The position numbers and the translations under genes were made by a program. 64,000 nucleotides of DNA, taken from contig JAJRWH010000073.1 of NCBI GenBank assembly GCA_024276935.1, positions 1-64,000 on the forward strand. The letters are read 5' to 3'. The DNA is from Deltaproteobacteria bacterium. GTDB lineage: Bacteria; Desulfobacterota; Desulfuromonadia; Desulfuromonadales; Geopsychrobacteraceae. Below the pieces are notes generated by a model, which ran no database searches, was not told the DNA's origin, and was given only the letters and a program-made list of their open reading frames with translations. Within the stretch, counting starts at the first letter, position 1, and every line of letters begins with the position of its first letter. Below, in pieces: positions 1 through 11,307 of this stretch.

Positions 1-437
1 TCGGCATCAAGAGAAATCAACAGAGGATCACAATCCCAATCGAGGCGGGTCAAAGCCAGATCAAAACCTATTTTACGCGCCAGGCCAACCCCTTCATTGT
101 CATTCAGTTCCCGCTCACTGCGACAGGCATCAACCCAGACAACATTCAGGTATGAACCGGACCTGTTCCTCAACCAGTCAAGTGTTTTGGCGTTGTCAGC
201 TTTTTCAGCAGCAGAAGAGGAGACCCGCTGATTGACAACCACAACAACCAGAGTTCGGGCCAACAATTTGACAGAATTTTGTATCAGAGATTCGAGGGTA
301 CGAGGCAGGTTTTCAAATTCGGCAAGAGCAGGAATAACGATCGCAGCACTAAAATCAGAACGCTGACAGCCTTCGAATTGCCAGGGAGTGAGAATTGCAC
401 GGGTGCGTAAATATTTTTCGCGTTTCCTGGCCCTCAT
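1..437 (-). CDS. Partial glycosyltransferase family 2-like protein (N-terminal part; continues beyond window start)
   Basis: My translation from ATG at 437: MRARKREKYLRTRAILTPWQFEGCQRSDFSAAIVIPALAEFENLPRTLESL...DCDPLLISLDA; GT2-like 'VIPALxE' start and 'LDAD'-type motif at the edge. Confidence 0.6.
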   Translation of the reverse strand, partial: MRARKREKYLRTRAILTPWQFEGCQRSDFSAAIVIPALAEFENLPRTLESLIQNSVKLLARTLVVVVVNQRVSSSAAEKADNAKTLDWLRNRSGSYLNVVWVDACRSERELNDNEGVGLARKIGFDLALTRLDWDCDPLLISLDA

Positions 438-456
438 TAAACAGGTGGCTCCCGGA

Positions 457-1392
457 TCAGGTCCCAAAAGGGACAGCAAAAGAAACCGTTTTAAGAATTT
501 CTACCATCTCACCCCACACATCGCCCTGCCCTTCCAGCCAGTGAATTTTTACCCCTCTTTTTTCCATCCGGCGAAAAAAGGTTTCCTGACGTTTGGCAAA
601 CTGACCGATCGCGCTACGCAGTTTTTGGACCATATCATTGTCGTTAAGCTGACCCTGCAAGTGTTGCGCAATCAAACGATATTCCAGACCGTAGAATTCA
701 AGCTGGGGCCAGGGAACTCCGGCATCGTGCAGTTCCTGAACCTCATTGATCATCCCCTGTTCGAGGCGTTGCTGCAGACGTTGTGAGATTCGCTGGCGCA
801 AAATGTCCCGTGGCCAACGCACTCCAAAAACCAAAGGGCTGATTTGCGGCAAAGGGGATTGGGCTGTGGTGGCCGCTTCGCCCACCGCAATCTCAATGGC
901 ACGAATCAGTCGCAAACGCTCATCCAGATCACTACGATTATGTTGCTGCGGCTTGAGATGAATCAGTTTTTCACGCAGTTGATCCTCGGAGAGGGGCGCC
1001 AATTCTGATCTGAGTTCAGGGTTCTCCGGAACTTCAATCAAGCGATATCCACGCAACACGGCATCGAGATACATCCCGGTACCACCACAGATAATCGGCA
1101 GTCTGCCCCGTTGATGAATCTTGGCAATGGCCGCAAAACAATCGCGTTGAAAATTAAAGACATTATATTCGCTGCCGGGGTCAGCAATATCGATCAGATG
1201 GTAGGGAACATCACCATACTCGGCCAGATCCTTGCCCGTTCCTAAATCCATCCCTCGATAAACCTGGCGTGAATCGGCAGAAATGATCTCGGCATTCAGA
1301 TGACGTGCAGCCTCGACCGCCAACGTTGTTTTTCCGCCAGCGGTGACACCCAGAATCACCAAAAGATCATAAGCAGAATCTGCCTTGAACAT
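457..1392 (-). CDS. miaA: tRNA dimethylallyltransferase MiaA
   Basis: P-loop GVTAGGKT, ISADSRQVYRGMDLGTGK, GGTGMYLDAVLRG; the listed ORF extends to 1413 only through a GTG inside the tandem repeat, ATG at 1392 is more likely. Confidence 0.95.
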   Translation of the reverse strand: MFKADSAYDLLVILGVTAGGKTTLAVEAARHLNAEIISADSRQVYRGMDLGTGKDLAEYGDVPYHLIDIADPGSEYNVFNFQRDCFAAIAKIHQRGRLPIICGGTGMYLDAVLRGYRLIEVPENPELRSELAPLSEDQLREKLIHLKPQQHNRSDLDERLRLIRAIEIAVGEAATTAQSPLPQISPLVFGVRWPRDILRQRISQRLQQRLEQGMINEVQELHDAGVPWPQLEFYGLEYRLIAQHLQGQLNDNDMVQKLRSAIGQFAKRQETFFRRMEKRGVKIHWLEGQGDVWGEMVEILKTVSFAVPFGT

Positions 1393-1398
1393 ATCTAT

Positions 1399-1480
1399 CG
1401 CCTCACGCCTCACGCCTCACGCCTCACGCCTCACGCCTCACGCCTCACGCCTCACGCCTCACGCCTCACGCCTCACGCCT
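1399..1480. repeat. Heptanucleotide tandem repeat (CGCCTCA)~11.7 copies
   Basis: Eleven perfect CGCCTCA units plus CGCCT read directly; minus-strand unit GGCGTGA. Confidence 0.98.
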
Positions 1481-2756
1481 TCTGCATCGCTGCTTTGCGC
1501 CGTGGTCGACGCCGCCGACGCCTTGGGCTGCGACGCTCACCGGTGTGGGCAGCGGCTCCCGTTTCAAGTGCTTCCTGCCAACGAGCAAGCACATCATTCA
1601 GACTGGGATCGATCTGGCACCAGAGGGTAAAGAACTCAACAACCTGTGCTGTAAAGGGATGACGCAGAAAACGGGTTTCACCTTTCAAGCCACGCCCACG
1701 CAGCATCCGAAAACAGCCAACCAGCAGATCACGTGCTTCGCATCGAATCCCCTGAGCAATACTGTAGGTTCGGCAATGAGGCCGCAACAGCCTGTCTGCG
1801 ACGGCAAGAGCATCATTAATATGCTGATCGCGATCAAGCGGACACTGAAGCAAAAAGGAGGGCAGAACTAACGCGGCCAGCACCAGACTTTCGCGGATTT
1901 TTTTGCCGCTGGCAGTCCGTTTATCCAGCAGTTTAAGCAATTCAAACGTTTGGGGAGTAAAGCTGAGGTCAGGAAAAAGCTGATCGAGCAATCCATAACG
2001 CTCAGCCAATTCACAAACCTGCCCTGCAACCTGGTGCCGAAACAACTCCATGATCTCTTCGCGTAGGCGCGCACTCGAGGCTCCAGAAAGTAACTGACGG
2101 CGTTGATCGATCGCGGTAATAATTTCTGCATCAATCGCAAAATCAAGACGCGCGGAAAACTCCAACGCCCGCAGCATCCGCACCGGGTCCTCTTCAAAAC
2201 GTATCAGCGGATCACCAATCATCCGCAAGCGACGGTCGGCGAGATCCTGCAAACCGCCGACATGATCGATGACTGAAAAATCCGCGATGTTATAGAAAAG
2301 GGCATTGATCGTAAAATCACGCCGGAAAGCATCTTCACGCGGACTGCCAAAAACGTTCTGGACAAAGTGAAAGTGCTCGTCATTATCCTCAGGCAATTCT
2401 TCAATTGCAGGATTGCGACGAAAAGTGGCAACCTCAACCAGCTGGTTGCCACGAAAACGGATATGGGCAAGACGAAAACGTCGCCCCACCAGAAAACAGT
2501 TGCGAAACAACGCCTTGACCTGTTCCGGGGTCGCGTCAGTACCAACATCGAAATCTTTGGGAGTCCGCCCCAGAAGCAGGTCGCGCACACTTCCGCCAAC
2601 CAGGTAAGCCTGATAGCCATGTCGACTGAGTCGGTAAAGAACCTTTAAAGCACTTTCGTCAATCTGTTTACGCGAAATACCATGCTCGCTCCGCGCCACA
2701 ACGACCGGCTCGATTGTTGAGTCTGGACGAAAAGATACTGACTGTGAATCTGACAT
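1473..2756 (-). CDS. pcnB: Polynucleotide adenylyltransferase / poly(A) polymerase (PcnB-like)
   Basis: YLVGGSVRDLLLGRTPKDFDVGTDATPEQVKALFRN nucleotidyltransferase motif, basic C-terminal tail; stop codon lies inside the heptamer repeat. Confidence 0.92.
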   Translation of the reverse strand: MSDSQSVSFRPDSTIEPVVVARSEHGISRKQIDESALKVLYRLSRHGYQAYLVGGSVRDLLLGRTPKDFDVGTDATPEQVKALFRNCFLVGRRFRLAHIRFRGNQLVEVATFRRNPAIEELPEDNDEHFHFVQNVFGSPREDAFRRDFTINALFYNIADFSVIDHVGGLQDLADRRLRMIGDPLIRFEEDPVRMLRALEFSARLDFAIDAEIITAIDQRRQLLSGASSARLREEIMELFRHQVAGQVCELAERYGLLDQLFPDLSFTPQTFELLKLLDKRTASGKKIRESLVLAALVLPSFLLQCPLDRDQHINDALAVADRLLRPHCRTYSIAQGIRCEARDLLVGCFRMLRGRGLKGETRFLRHPFTAQVVEFFTLWCQIDPSLNDVLARWQEALETGAAAHTGERRSPRRRRRRPRRKAAMQKA

Positions 2757-2993
2757 GATCAACTTTCATCGCCGCGCTTGAACAACGAATGAAAATGGTT
2801 AAATCAACCGTTAACGTTTTTGTAAATAATTGCCGCAGACTATAGCAAAAACCCCTCAAAAGACATACGCCTTTTGCTTTTTACCGCAAGAGACTTCCCT
2901 TAAAAAAACCTGTTCCGCCAGCACTTGCACATTTTAAGAGTCCTGTTATTGTTAATTGCCAATGTGGCAATATTAATTATAAGGGGAAGGCTA

Positions 2994-5585
2994 ATGTCGA
3001 TCCGCTACAAACTGCTCATTGTTTTGCTGGTGGCCGTTTTGTTACCAATGCTGGTCAGCCTGACCGTTTCTAAAATTTACTCGGGACGGACGCAGAACCT
3101 CACCTCTGAAGCAACAAACAGACTGGCCAGTGCTGATGTCAATCATATTATTACCGGTGCATTAAGTCTGGTCTCCGCCAATAAAACAGCCATTGATCGT
3201 CAACGTGAAGAGGCGATCAAAACCTACCTGCGCTCTGCTGCCGATACTCTCTATTATCAGGTCAGCAAGATTGAACACCTGTTACCTCGCGACCAGGCCT
3301 GGTCGCAAATTCGCAAAACAATGCTTGCCCCCAAGTTTGGCCAGACCGGCTACGCCTTCGGCATGAACAGCAAAGGAACCTTGACCATTCATCCCAAAAG
3401 TGAAGGGAAAAATCTGGCGGGGAAAAAACATATTGACGAAATGATCGCCAATAAAGAGGGTTATATTTCCTATGTCAGTGCCACGACCGGCCGCAAAAAA
3501 TCTGTTTTCTATCGTTATTACGCCCCTCTTGATCTGATTATTGCTCCCGGTGCATTCAGCGACGAAATGACCTCAATTGCTGATCTGGATGCTGAACTTG
3601 ATGCGATCGACCAACTCCAGAATCAGTTGCGCAAAATTAAAATCGGAAACAAGGGTTTTGTCTGGGTCATCGCCGTCGACAATGAAGCGGATAACACGGG
3701 TGATTTCATTGTCACACCTTTCGACGATGATATCGACAAGCTGGATCTGCTTTATAAAGATGCAAACGGAAATGAATACATCCCACAATTAGTCAAAACA
3801 GCATTGTCTGCCCCTGCGAACGCAATCAGCAGTGAAGAGCGCAAACTGATCCATCCGGCAGATGGCCAGGCTCAGGAAATGCTCCTGAGTTATAGCTACT
3901 ACAAACCCCTGAGATGGATCGTCGGCACTGCGCTACCCAAAGGTGAACTGACAGCAACAAGTGACCTGATTGCGGCTTCCTTCAGCAAGATGAACCTCGC
4001 GGTCCTGATCAGTACTCTGATTCTGCTGGGGCTCGCTGGCATTTTCGCCTGGATTGCGGCAACCCGGGCAATTAAACCGATTCGCAGTGTCCAGAACATG
4101 GCGATGGAAATGTCACTGGGTCATCTCGACAACCGCCTGCACATGAACCGTAGTGATGAAATTGGCCAGATGGCCAATGCGATGGATGACTTTGCTGATG
4201 ATTTGCAAAACCAGGTTGTCGAGGCCCTTAAACGACTTGGCAATGGCGATTTGACTTTTGCTATCGAGCCTAAGGACAACCAGGACCAGATACGGGGGGC
4301 AATCAAAAAACTGGTGGTTGATCTCAATCAAATGATGGCCCAGATCCTGACTGCAGGCGACCAGATTGATTCAGGCAGCCATCAAATCAGCGACTCAGCA
4401 CAGTCCCTGTCACTTGGAGCATCAAAATCTGCAGCGGCCCTTGAACAAATCGGGGCATCAATCAGCCAGATGGCGGATCAAACAAAACATAGCGCTCAAA
4501 ATGCAGGTCAGGCCAATTCGCTTTCAACCGGAGCTGTAGAGCAAGCCCAGAACGGCAACCAACAGATGGAAGCAATGGTTCGTGCCATGGATGATATCAA
4601 GGCTTCGGGAGAAAGCATCAGTCGCATCATCAAAGTCATTGACGAAATTGCTTTTCAAACCAATCTGTTGGCTCTGAATGCTGCCGTTGAAGCCGCACGC
4701 GCCGGACAGCACGGCAAAGGGTTTGCGGTCGTTGCTGAAGAGGTGCGTAATCTCGCCGCACGCAGCGCCAAAGCCGCGGAAGAAACAACCGGCCTCATTG
4801 AAAGCTCTGTCGAAAAAACCAACAATGGCGCACAAATTGCCGACCAGACCGCTGCCGCACTCAATGAAATTGTCGAAAGTGTTACCAAGGTTTCAGACCT
4901 GGTTCATGGAATAGCAACCGCGAGTAATGAACAAGCCCAGGGCATTTCGCAAATCAATCAAGGGCTTGAACAGATCGACCAGGTGATTCAGCAAAATACA
5001 GCAGCAGCCGAAGAAAGTGCTGCCACCAGTGAAGAACTCTCCAGCCAGGCATCCTACCTGAAAGAAATGCTGTCACGCTTCAAACTGAATCAACAACAGC
5101 AGTCGCCGCAGGCCTATGAATCCCAACCAGAACAACTCGCAATGACTCCGGTCGACACAGGAGGCCAATCATTCGGTGGTGACTTCATCATCCGCTGGAA
5201 AGACAGCCTTTGTACCGGGATTTCGCGTGTTGATGAACAACACCAAAAGCTGGTCGCTTTGATCAATCAACTCTTTCGTTGCATGAAAGATGGTGGTGAC
5301 AGAATGGTTCTGGCTCAGGTGGTTGATGAGCTGACCTCTTATACCGTCACCCACTTCCGCGATGAAGAAGAATTGATGCGTCAGCACAACTATCCAGACC
5401 TTGAAAACCACAAATCCATCCATGAACTTTTTGTCAACAAGGTCAGTGTTGCCGCAGAGAAGCTCAAAGCAGGTGAACGGGTCGCCCCGGCTGATCTGTA
5501 CAACTTCCTGAAAGGTTGGTTGGTCAATCATATTGAAGAGCAGGACCGGGATGGCTTCGCTCCCTATATCAAAAACAGGCCCTGA
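2994..5585 (+). CDS. Methyl-accepting chemotaxis protein with extracellular Cache-type sensor, HAMP and C-terminal bacteriohemerythrin domain
   Basis: MCP hairpin core [45 protein letters not shown]-terminal DEQH..HFRDEEE..NHKSIH..NHIEEQD hemerythrin ligand pattern; ATG at 2994 fits better than the listed 2925 start. Confidence 0.93.
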   Translation: MSIRYKLLIVLLVAVLLPMLVSLTVSKIYSGRTQNLTSEATNRLASADVNHIITGALSLVSANKTAIDRQREEAIKTYLRSAADTLYYQVSKIEHLLPRDQAWSQIRKTMLAPKFGQTGYAFGMNSKGTLTIHPKSEGKNLAGKKHIDEMIANKEGYISYVSATTGRKKSVFYRYYAPLDLIIAPGAFSDEMTSIADLDAELDAIDQLQNQLRKIKIGNKGFVWVIAVDNEADNTGDFIVTPFDDDIDKLDLLYKDANGNEYIPQLVKTALSAPANAISSEERKLIHPADGQAQEMLLSYSYYKPLRWIVGTALPKGELTATSDLIAASFSKMNLAVLISTLILLGLAGIFAWIAATRAIKPIRSVQNMAMEMSLGHLDNRLHMNRSDEIGQMANAMDDFADDLQNQVVEALKRLGNGDLTFAIEPKDNQDQIRGAIKKLVVDLNQMMAQILTAGDQIDSGSHQISDSAQSLSLGASKSAAALEQIGASISQMADQTKHSAQNAGQANSLSTGAVEQAQNGNQQMEAMVRAMDDIKASGESISRIIKVIDEIAFQTNLLALNAAVEAARAGQHGKGFAVVAEEVRNLAARSAKAAEETTGLIESSVEKTNNGAQIADQTAAALNEIVESVTKVSDLVHGIATASNEQAQGISQINQGLEQIDQVIQQNTAAAEESAATSEELSSQASYLKEMLSRFKLNQQQQSPQAYESQPEQLAMTPVDTGGQSFGGDFIIRWKDSLCTGISRVDEQHQKLVALINQLFRCMKDGGDRMVLAQVVDELTSYTVTHFRDEEELMRQHNYPDLENHKSIHELFVNKVSVAAEKLKAGERVAPADLYNFLKGWLVNHIEEQDRDGFAPYIKNRP

Positions 5586-5659
5586 GCGACCTGGACACCA
5601 ACTGACCGACAAACAGGAGAACATCATTTATTGAAGGAACAAACATAAAGGAGAGCCTT

Positions 5660-7951
5660 ATGCTGAAAACGATCAAAGCCAAACTGATCCTCAGCTTTTT
5701 GTTCGTTATCGCCGTGATCATCTGCTTCGGTCTGGTTGTTATCGTTAAGACAGGTGGTGTTTCTAAAGACACGGTCACTTTCGTTGAAAGCTACTGGGCT
5801 ACGGCCGATTTGATCATGGAAACCCGGATCACTTTTGACGAAATATCCCACGCCATGTCTCATCCATCACCAGAGATGGATCGTGAGCAGTTTATTGCCA
5901 AATCGACTACGGACTTAATGGACATGCGCAATCGTTTTCCAGATTCGGCACTCGATAAAACAATCAGCCGCAAAATCACCGACCAGATCGATCTTGTTAT
6001 TGCGGCTCTGGCGGATCCTGTCCGGCAAATGGGATTGCCCGCAAAAAAAATGGAAGAAGCAGACGCCGCAGTCAAACCTTTGCTGCAACGATTAGAACAA
6101 GACCGCAAAACAAGGCTGACAAATCTGGTCTGGGAAGGGGTCATGGCCTTCAACGATATTCTCATTACCAATGATCCGAACGAAAAAATAGCTTTCGATC
6201 AAACCATAGCAAAAATTGAAAATGATCCCGATTTTGCAGGTTTATCCAGTATCTATATCCCTTTCAAAAAAAAGGCGTTAGAGGTTTTTTCTTCTGCCAA
6301 CAAGCTGATCGAAGCACGCAACACCTTCAGTGAAAATGGCGAAGCTCTGGCCGAGCTTCTTGGACAGGCAGAAAAACAATTCGAAGGGGACGTTGTCGAC
6401 CCTGCAACACTCGCATTGCTTGACGACCTCAAGGGGACCCAGACAATTCTCATTGCAGGGCTGCTTCTAACAGTAATTATTGCCTTGCTGATCGGTGTCC
6501 TCATCGCCAATCATCTTTCAGCACCATTGAAACAAGCAGTAGCTATGCTGGAATCGATGGAAAAAGGCCGTATCAGTCAGCGGCTGAAGTTGCACAGCAA
6601 AGATGAAATCGGTCGCATGGCAAAAGCGATGAACAGCTTCGCCGATTGTCTTGAAACTGAAATTGTCGTCCCCCTGCAACTGCTGGCGCAGGGAGATCTA
6701 ACCTTCAACGTTCAGCCACGTGATGAGCATGACCTCCTCCGCACCGCACTGAACAAACTATGCGACGATCTGAACAGGACAATGAATACCCTTCAGGACG
6801 CAGGGACCCAAATCAATGCGGGAGCCTGTCAAGTTGCCGACTCGAGCACTACCTTGTCGCAAGGAGCAACCGAATCTGCTGCCTCACTTGAAGAGATCAG
6901 TGCCTCGATGAACGAGATTTCAAGTCAGACCAATGTCAGTGCCGAAAATGCCAATCAGGCCAACATGCTCTCTGATGAAGCACGTAAAGCTGCAGAAGAG
7001 GGAAGCAAGAGGATGGAAGAAATGGTCATCGCCATGGGCGAGATCAATGAAGCCGGTCAAAACATCAGTAAAATTATCAAAGTTATCGACGAGATTGCAT
7101 TCCAGACAAACTTATTGGCCTTGAATGCGGCCGTCGAAGCGGCTCGTGCCGGACAACACGGGAAGGGTTTTGCTGTTGTTGCTGAAGAAGTACGAAATTT
7201 GGCCGCCCGCAGTGCCAAGGCGGCAGAAGAAACAGCGGAACTTATCGAAGGTTCGGTTGAAAAAGCCACCAATGGAACAATGGTTGCTGAAAAGACTGCG
7301 GAGGCACTTGAAGAGGTCGTCTCTGGAATTACAAAAGTCTCTGACCTGGTCAGTGAAATTGCTGCGGCCAGTAGTGAACAGGCTCAGGGGATCGGACAAG
7401 TCAACCAGGGGCTGGCTCAAATCGACCAGGTCATTCAACAAAATACTGCAAGTGCAGAAGAAAGTGCCGCAACCAGCGAAGAACTGGCCGGGCAATCCGG
7501 ACAATTGGCAAATATGCTAAACCGTTTTGTCCTCGCTGGCAGTAACAGTGACGGGACTCTGATCCGCTGGACAGGAGAGCTGGATACCGGAATTCCCGAT
7601 ATTGACCAGCAACACCGTCGCCTGGTTGATCTGATCAATCAACTGTTCACATCCATGCGCGAAGGAAATAACAAGACAGAAATCGCCCGCGTTGTCGATG
7701 AGTTGGTCAACTACACGGATACCCATTTTAGTTTCGAAGAAGAATTGATGCGAAGTCACGGATATCCCGGATACAGCGAGCATCAGCGCATCCACCAGTC
7801 CTTTGTTGCCCAGATCAATCAATTTGCAACCAAAATAAAAGGGGAAGAACATCTGGCCGCTGCTGACGTCTTCAGTTTCTTGAAAGACTGGCTGATCAGC
7901 CATATCAAAAAACAGGATATCGAAGGCTACGCGCCTATGATCAGAAAATAA
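5660..7951 (+). CDS. Methyl-accepting chemotaxis protein with C-terminal bacteriohemerythrin domain (second paralog, different sensor region)
   Basis: Same MCP core; C-terminal [38 protein letters not shown]. Confidence 0.93.
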   Translation: MLKTIKAKLILSFLFVIAVIICFGLVVIVKTGGVSKDTVTFVESYWATADLIMETRITFDEISHAMSHPSPEMDREQFIAKSTTDLMDMRNRFPDSALDKTISRKITDQIDLVIAALADPVRQMGLPAKKMEEADAAVKPLLQRLEQDRKTRLTNLVWEGVMAFNDILITNDPNEKIAFDQTIAKIENDPDFAGLSSIYIPFKKKALEVFSSANKLIEARNTFSENGEALAELLGQAEKQFEGDVVDPATLALLDDLKGTQTILIAGLLLTVIIALLIGVLIANHLSAPLKQAVAMLESMEKGRISQRLKLHSKDEIGRMAKAMNSFADCLETEIVVPLQLLAQGDLTFNVQPRDEHDLLRTALNKLCDDLNRTMNTLQDAGTQINAGACQVADSSTTLSQGATESAASLEEISASMNEISSQTNVSAENANQANMLSDEARKAAEEGSKRMEEMVIAMGEINEAGQNISKIIKVIDEIAFQTNLLALNAAVEAARAGQHGKGFAVVAEEVRNLAARSAKAAEETAELIEGSVEKATNGTMVAEKTAEALEEVVSGITKVSDLVSEIAAASSEQAQGIGQVNQGLAQIDQVIQQNTASAEESAATSEELAGQSGQLANMLNRFVLAGSNSDGTLIRWTGELDTGIPDIDQQHRRLVDLINQLFTSMREGNNKTEIARVVDELVNYTDTHFSFEEELMRSHGYPGYSEHQRIHQSFVAQINQFATKIKGEEHLAAADVFSFLKDWLISHIKKQDIEGYAPMIRK

Positions 7952-8049
7952 CTGTGTGCACAAGACATCGTTTCTGCCCCATCACCACCAGCAAGCCAAC
8001 CAGCAAAAAGCATGGGGCTGGAGACTTATTAATTTTTATTAAATTTTAC

Positions 8050-8077
8050 TTGATCGCAGGTCGATCCTCGCTATACT
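8050..8077 (+). promoter_or_regulatory. Putative sigma70-like promoter upstream of cheA (TTGATC-16-TATACT)
   Basis: -35-like TTGATC 8050-8055, -10-like TATACT 8072-8077. Confidence 0.35.
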
Positions 8078-8144
8078 TAACATTCAATTCATGAACGTTG
8101 ATTATTAAGTAAAAGCAAACCTTGAGTCTGTAGACACTTTTGGG

Positions 8145-10436
8145 ATGGTAGCCATGACCATGAACATTGACGACGATCAAATAGAAATTATCCAGGAATT
8201 TGTCACCGAAAGTCGGGACATGATCGAGCAACTGGAGCCGCAGATTATCGAACTGGGGCAAGATAGTGACCCCGAAACGATGAATGCAATTTTCCGGCTC
8301 TTTCATTCCATGAAGGGAAGTGCCGGATTTCTCGAGTTTGATCATATGACCCGTGTGGCACATGCCGCAGAAAACCTGCTTGATCTTATCCGTAACGGAG
8401 AAATCGATCTGGTCCCCGACCATGTCAATCTTCTGTGCGCTGCCTGTGATTTTGCCAAGGAAGCGCTCGACAGTGTCGAAAGCAGTTACTCAGATGACGA
8501 CATGGTCAATGCCGCAGACATTATGGCTGAACAACTTCATCAAGCCATCGAACACGCCAAAGGCGAGGATACTGCCGAAGAAGAAGCTCCTGCCATCGAT
8601 CAGACTGTCGAAGTTGGCAACAATGCCGAGTTACCACAAATTGAAATCAATGATGAAATGCGGCAAAGCTTTGTCACTGAAGGTGTCGAGCTCCTGCAAA
8701 ATGCCGAACAGGGCTTGCTGGCCTGGGGAGAAAAATCTGATGACCCCGAGCCCATGGCAGACCTGTTCCGTAACATCCATAGCTTTAAAGGTAATTGCGG
8801 CTTTTTCGGTTTTGCCGAGATGGAAAAACTGGCCCACCAGATGGAGACAGTCCTTGATCGGGCCAAGTCAGGCAGTCCTCTGGCCTCTGACAATCCGGCA
8901 GACTCTCTTCTCGCTGCGCTTGACCTTTTGCAGAACGCGGTAAACGACATCAGCGAAGGGCGTGATGGTTCTGTTCCGGATCTGGAAGAACACCTTGCAG
9001 AACTGCAAAAGTTACTGCCACCGATGATTGGCGAGATTCTGGTCGAAGAAGGGGTTGAGGCCGAACATGTTACCGCCGCCGTTGAAACCCAAAAGAAACC
9101 GGTGGGAGAAATCCTTATTGACCAGGGTAAAGCTTCGCCCGAACAGGTCAACAAAGCCCTTAGAAAACAACAGGCGGTCAAATCTCCGGGTAAAAAACAG
9201 ACCAAATCTCCTGCCTCACGGGCAGCGACTGTCGCCAAAAAGCAGGATATTCGTGTCGACCTTGGCAAGCTGGACAATCTGATCAACCTGATTGGCGAGA
9301 TGGTTATCGCCGAAAATATGCTGATCAACAACCCTGACCTGAAGGGCCTGGAGCTGGAAAACTTCACCAAAGCAGGTCAGCATATGTCGAAACTTGTTCG
9401 CGAACTGCAGGAAATGGCCATGACCATCCGCATGATCCCGGTTGCAGGCCTGTTCCGACGCATGATTCGACTCGTCCACGATATTTCTGCCAAAGCCGGC
9501 AAAAAGGTCGATCTGGTTCTCAGTGGCGAAGAGACCGAAATCGACAAAACCGTCATTGAAACGATCACCGATCCGTTGGTGCACTTGCTCCGTAACAGTC
9601 TCGACCATGGGCTCGAGCCCCCGGACGAAAGAATTGCTGCCGGCAAAGATGAAAAAGGGACCGTCACTCTTTCGGCACGACATGAAGAGGGTGAAGTCTG
9701 GGTTACAGTCAAAGACGATGGTCGAGGTCTGAATCGTGAAAAGATTCTTGAAAAGGCCATTAGCAAAGGACTGATAGAGGGAGACGGATCAGATTTAAGT
9801 GACAAGGAAATTTACAACATGATCTTCATGCCGGGCTTTTCTACCGCAGCGCAGATCACAGACATCTCCGGGCGGGGGGTCGGCATGGATGTGGTTAAGA
9901 AAAATCTGGAAAAAATCAAGGGTAAAATCAATGTCAGCAGCACACCGGGCCAGGGTTCTCGCATTGATCTGCGGATACCGCTGACCCTGGCGATCATCGA
10001 CGGTATGATGGTTCGTGTTGGTGACACCACCGCAATTCTGCCAACCCTGTCCATTCTTGAGGCCTTTCGCCCCAATGCCGACCAGATCACCCAGACCCCT
10101 GATGGCGACGAGCTGGCACGGGTCCGCGAAAACTTTTTCCAAATTATCCGCTTACACGAAATTCTTGAGAAGGAACCCGACTCTCGTGAACTTGCGGATG
10201 GAATTCTGATCGTTCTCGAACACCAGGAAGATCGTTTTTGTCTGTTTGTCGATGAAATTGTCGGCCAGCAACAGACCGTTATCAAAGGTCTTTCTGAGTT
10301 TATCGGAAATGTCGCCGGGGTGTCGGGCTGTACCATTCTTGGAGACGGAGGCGTCAGCCTGATCCTCGATATCGGCAGTTTGCGCGAGTCGATAGAGGGT
10401 AAATTAACTGAACAGGAATCAGCGCCTGAAGTATAA
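8145..10436 (+). CDS. cheA: Chemotaxis histidine kinase CheA with two Hpt domains and a T2SSE_N-like linker
   Basis: Hpt motifs LFHSMKGSAGF and NIHSFKGNCGFFGF; dimerization/kinase domain LVHLLRNSLDHGLE, DDGRGL, GRGVGMDVVK; C-terminal CheW-like domain. Confidence 0.96.
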   Translation: MVAMTMNIDDDQIEIIQEFVTESRDMIEQLEPQIIELGQDSDPETMNAIFRLFHSMKGSAGFLEFDHMTRVAHAAENLLDLIRNGEIDLVPDHVNLLCAACDFAKEALDSVESSYSDDDMVNAADIMAEQLHQAIEHAKGEDTAEEEAPAIDQTVEVGNNAELPQIEINDEMRQSFVTEGVELLQNAEQGLLAWGEKSDDPEPMADLFRNIHSFKGNCGFFGFAEMEKLAHQMETVLDRAKSGSPLASDNPADSLLAALDLLQNAVNDISEGRDGSVPDLEEHLAELQKLLPPMIGEILVEEGVEAEHVTAAVETQKKPVGEILIDQGKASPEQVNKALRKQQAVKSPGKKQTKSPASRAATVAKKQDIRVDLGKLDNLINLIGEMVIAENMLINNPDLKGLELENFTKAGQHMSKLVRELQEMAMTIRMIPVAGLFRRMIRLVHDISAKAGKKVDLVLSGEETEIDKTVIETITDPLVHLLRNSLDHGLEPPDERIAAGKDEKGTVTLSARHEEGEVWVTVKDDGRGLNREKILEKAISKGLIEGDGSDLSDKEIYNMIFMPGFSTAAQITDISGRGVGMDVVKKNLEKIKGKINVSSTPGQGSRIDLRIPLTLAIIDGMMVRVGDTTAILPTLSILEAFRPNADQITQTPDGDELARVRENFFQIIRLHEILEKEPDSRELADGILIVLEHQEDRFCLFVDEIVGQQQTVIKGLSEFIGNVAGVSGCTILGDGGVSLILDIGSLRESIEGKLTEQESAPEV

Positions 10437-10441
10437 AAACT

Positions 10442-10981
10442 GTGGAGGAAATAATGAGCGAAAACAACACTGCAGCCGTCGAAACAGTCCTTGGAACAGA
10501 GGAAAATGAAGATACTCAAAAGGACAAATACCTGACATTTCACTTGGCTGGCGAGGACTACGGCATTGAAATCCGTTATGTCATTGAAATAATAGGCATT
10601 CAAAAAATCACCGAAGTTCCTGATATGCCACCCTTTATTCGGGGAGTCATAAATCTGCGTGGCAAGGTGATTCCAGTTATGGATGTTCGTGCCAGATTCA
10701 GCATTGAAGATCGGGCCTATGACGATCGCACCTGTATTATTGTCGTCAATATTGAAGGTACAGAAGTGGGCCTTGTGGTCGATGAAGTCAGTGAAGTTGC
10801 TGATATCCCCGAAAAAAATGTCGAACCTCCGCCACGGACCGGAAAAAGCACCGGCAGTCGTTATATTCAGGGGATGGGCAAGATTGGTGAAGAGGTCAAG
10901 ATTTTGCTCGACGTTCAAAAACTGCTCTTTGATGAAGAGATGCAGCAGCTTATGGGAACAATTGCTGATGAGCAGGAATGA
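10442..10981 (+). CDS. cheW: Chemotaxis coupling protein CheW
   Basis: YLTFHLAGEDYGIEIRYVIEIIGIQKITEVPDMPPFIRGVINLRGKVIPVMDVRARF. Confidence 0.95.
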   Translation: MEEIMSENNTAAVETVLGTEENEDTQKDKYLTFHLAGEDYGIEIRYVIEIIGIQKITEVPDMPPFIRGVINLRGKVIPVMDVRARFSIEDRAYDDRTCIIVVNIEGTEVGLVVDEVSEVADIPEKNVEPPPRTGKSTGSRYIQGMGKIGEEVKILLDVQKLLFDEEMQQLMGTIADEQE

Positions 10982-11071
10982 AGGATTGTCGGCTCACATG
11001 CAGGGCGCCCCCTTAGCAGGGAAGCAATCATGCACCTGCCTCATTCTCTAACAGTGGCACTTTGAATAAAG

Positions 11072-11272
11072 ATGACCCTGATGCCGTTGGCGATCCTTGG
11101 GATGTTTGTTCTTTTGCTAACTTGGCGGCCCCAACAAGGCCACACCCATCGCTATGGAAATTGGGGGATCCAGAGGCAGAACCAAACAGAAATGACCGGG
11201 AACATAACAGATTCACAGCCGTCCCCACCAGAAAGTTGGGACTCAACTTCAACAGGCTCTCGATCATCATGA
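11072..11272 (+). CDS. Putative small membrane/secreted ORF between cheW and cheR
   Basis: 66-aa ORF with hydrophobic N-terminus MTLMPLAILGMFVLLLTW; stop overlaps an ATG (ATGA, 11269-11272) in the cheR frame. Confidence 0.3.
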   Translation: MTLMPLAILGMFVLLLTWRPQQGHTHRYGNWGIQRQNQTEMTGNITDSQPSPPESWDSTSTGSRSS

Positions 11273-11307
11273 ACTTGGCTAGATCCGAGCAAACAGCAGG
11301 AAGGGTT

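Noticed and set aside
9812-10918. 368-aa ORF antisense to cheA/cheW
   Set aside because: Shadow ORF fully opposite two clear CDSs, with no recognisable family
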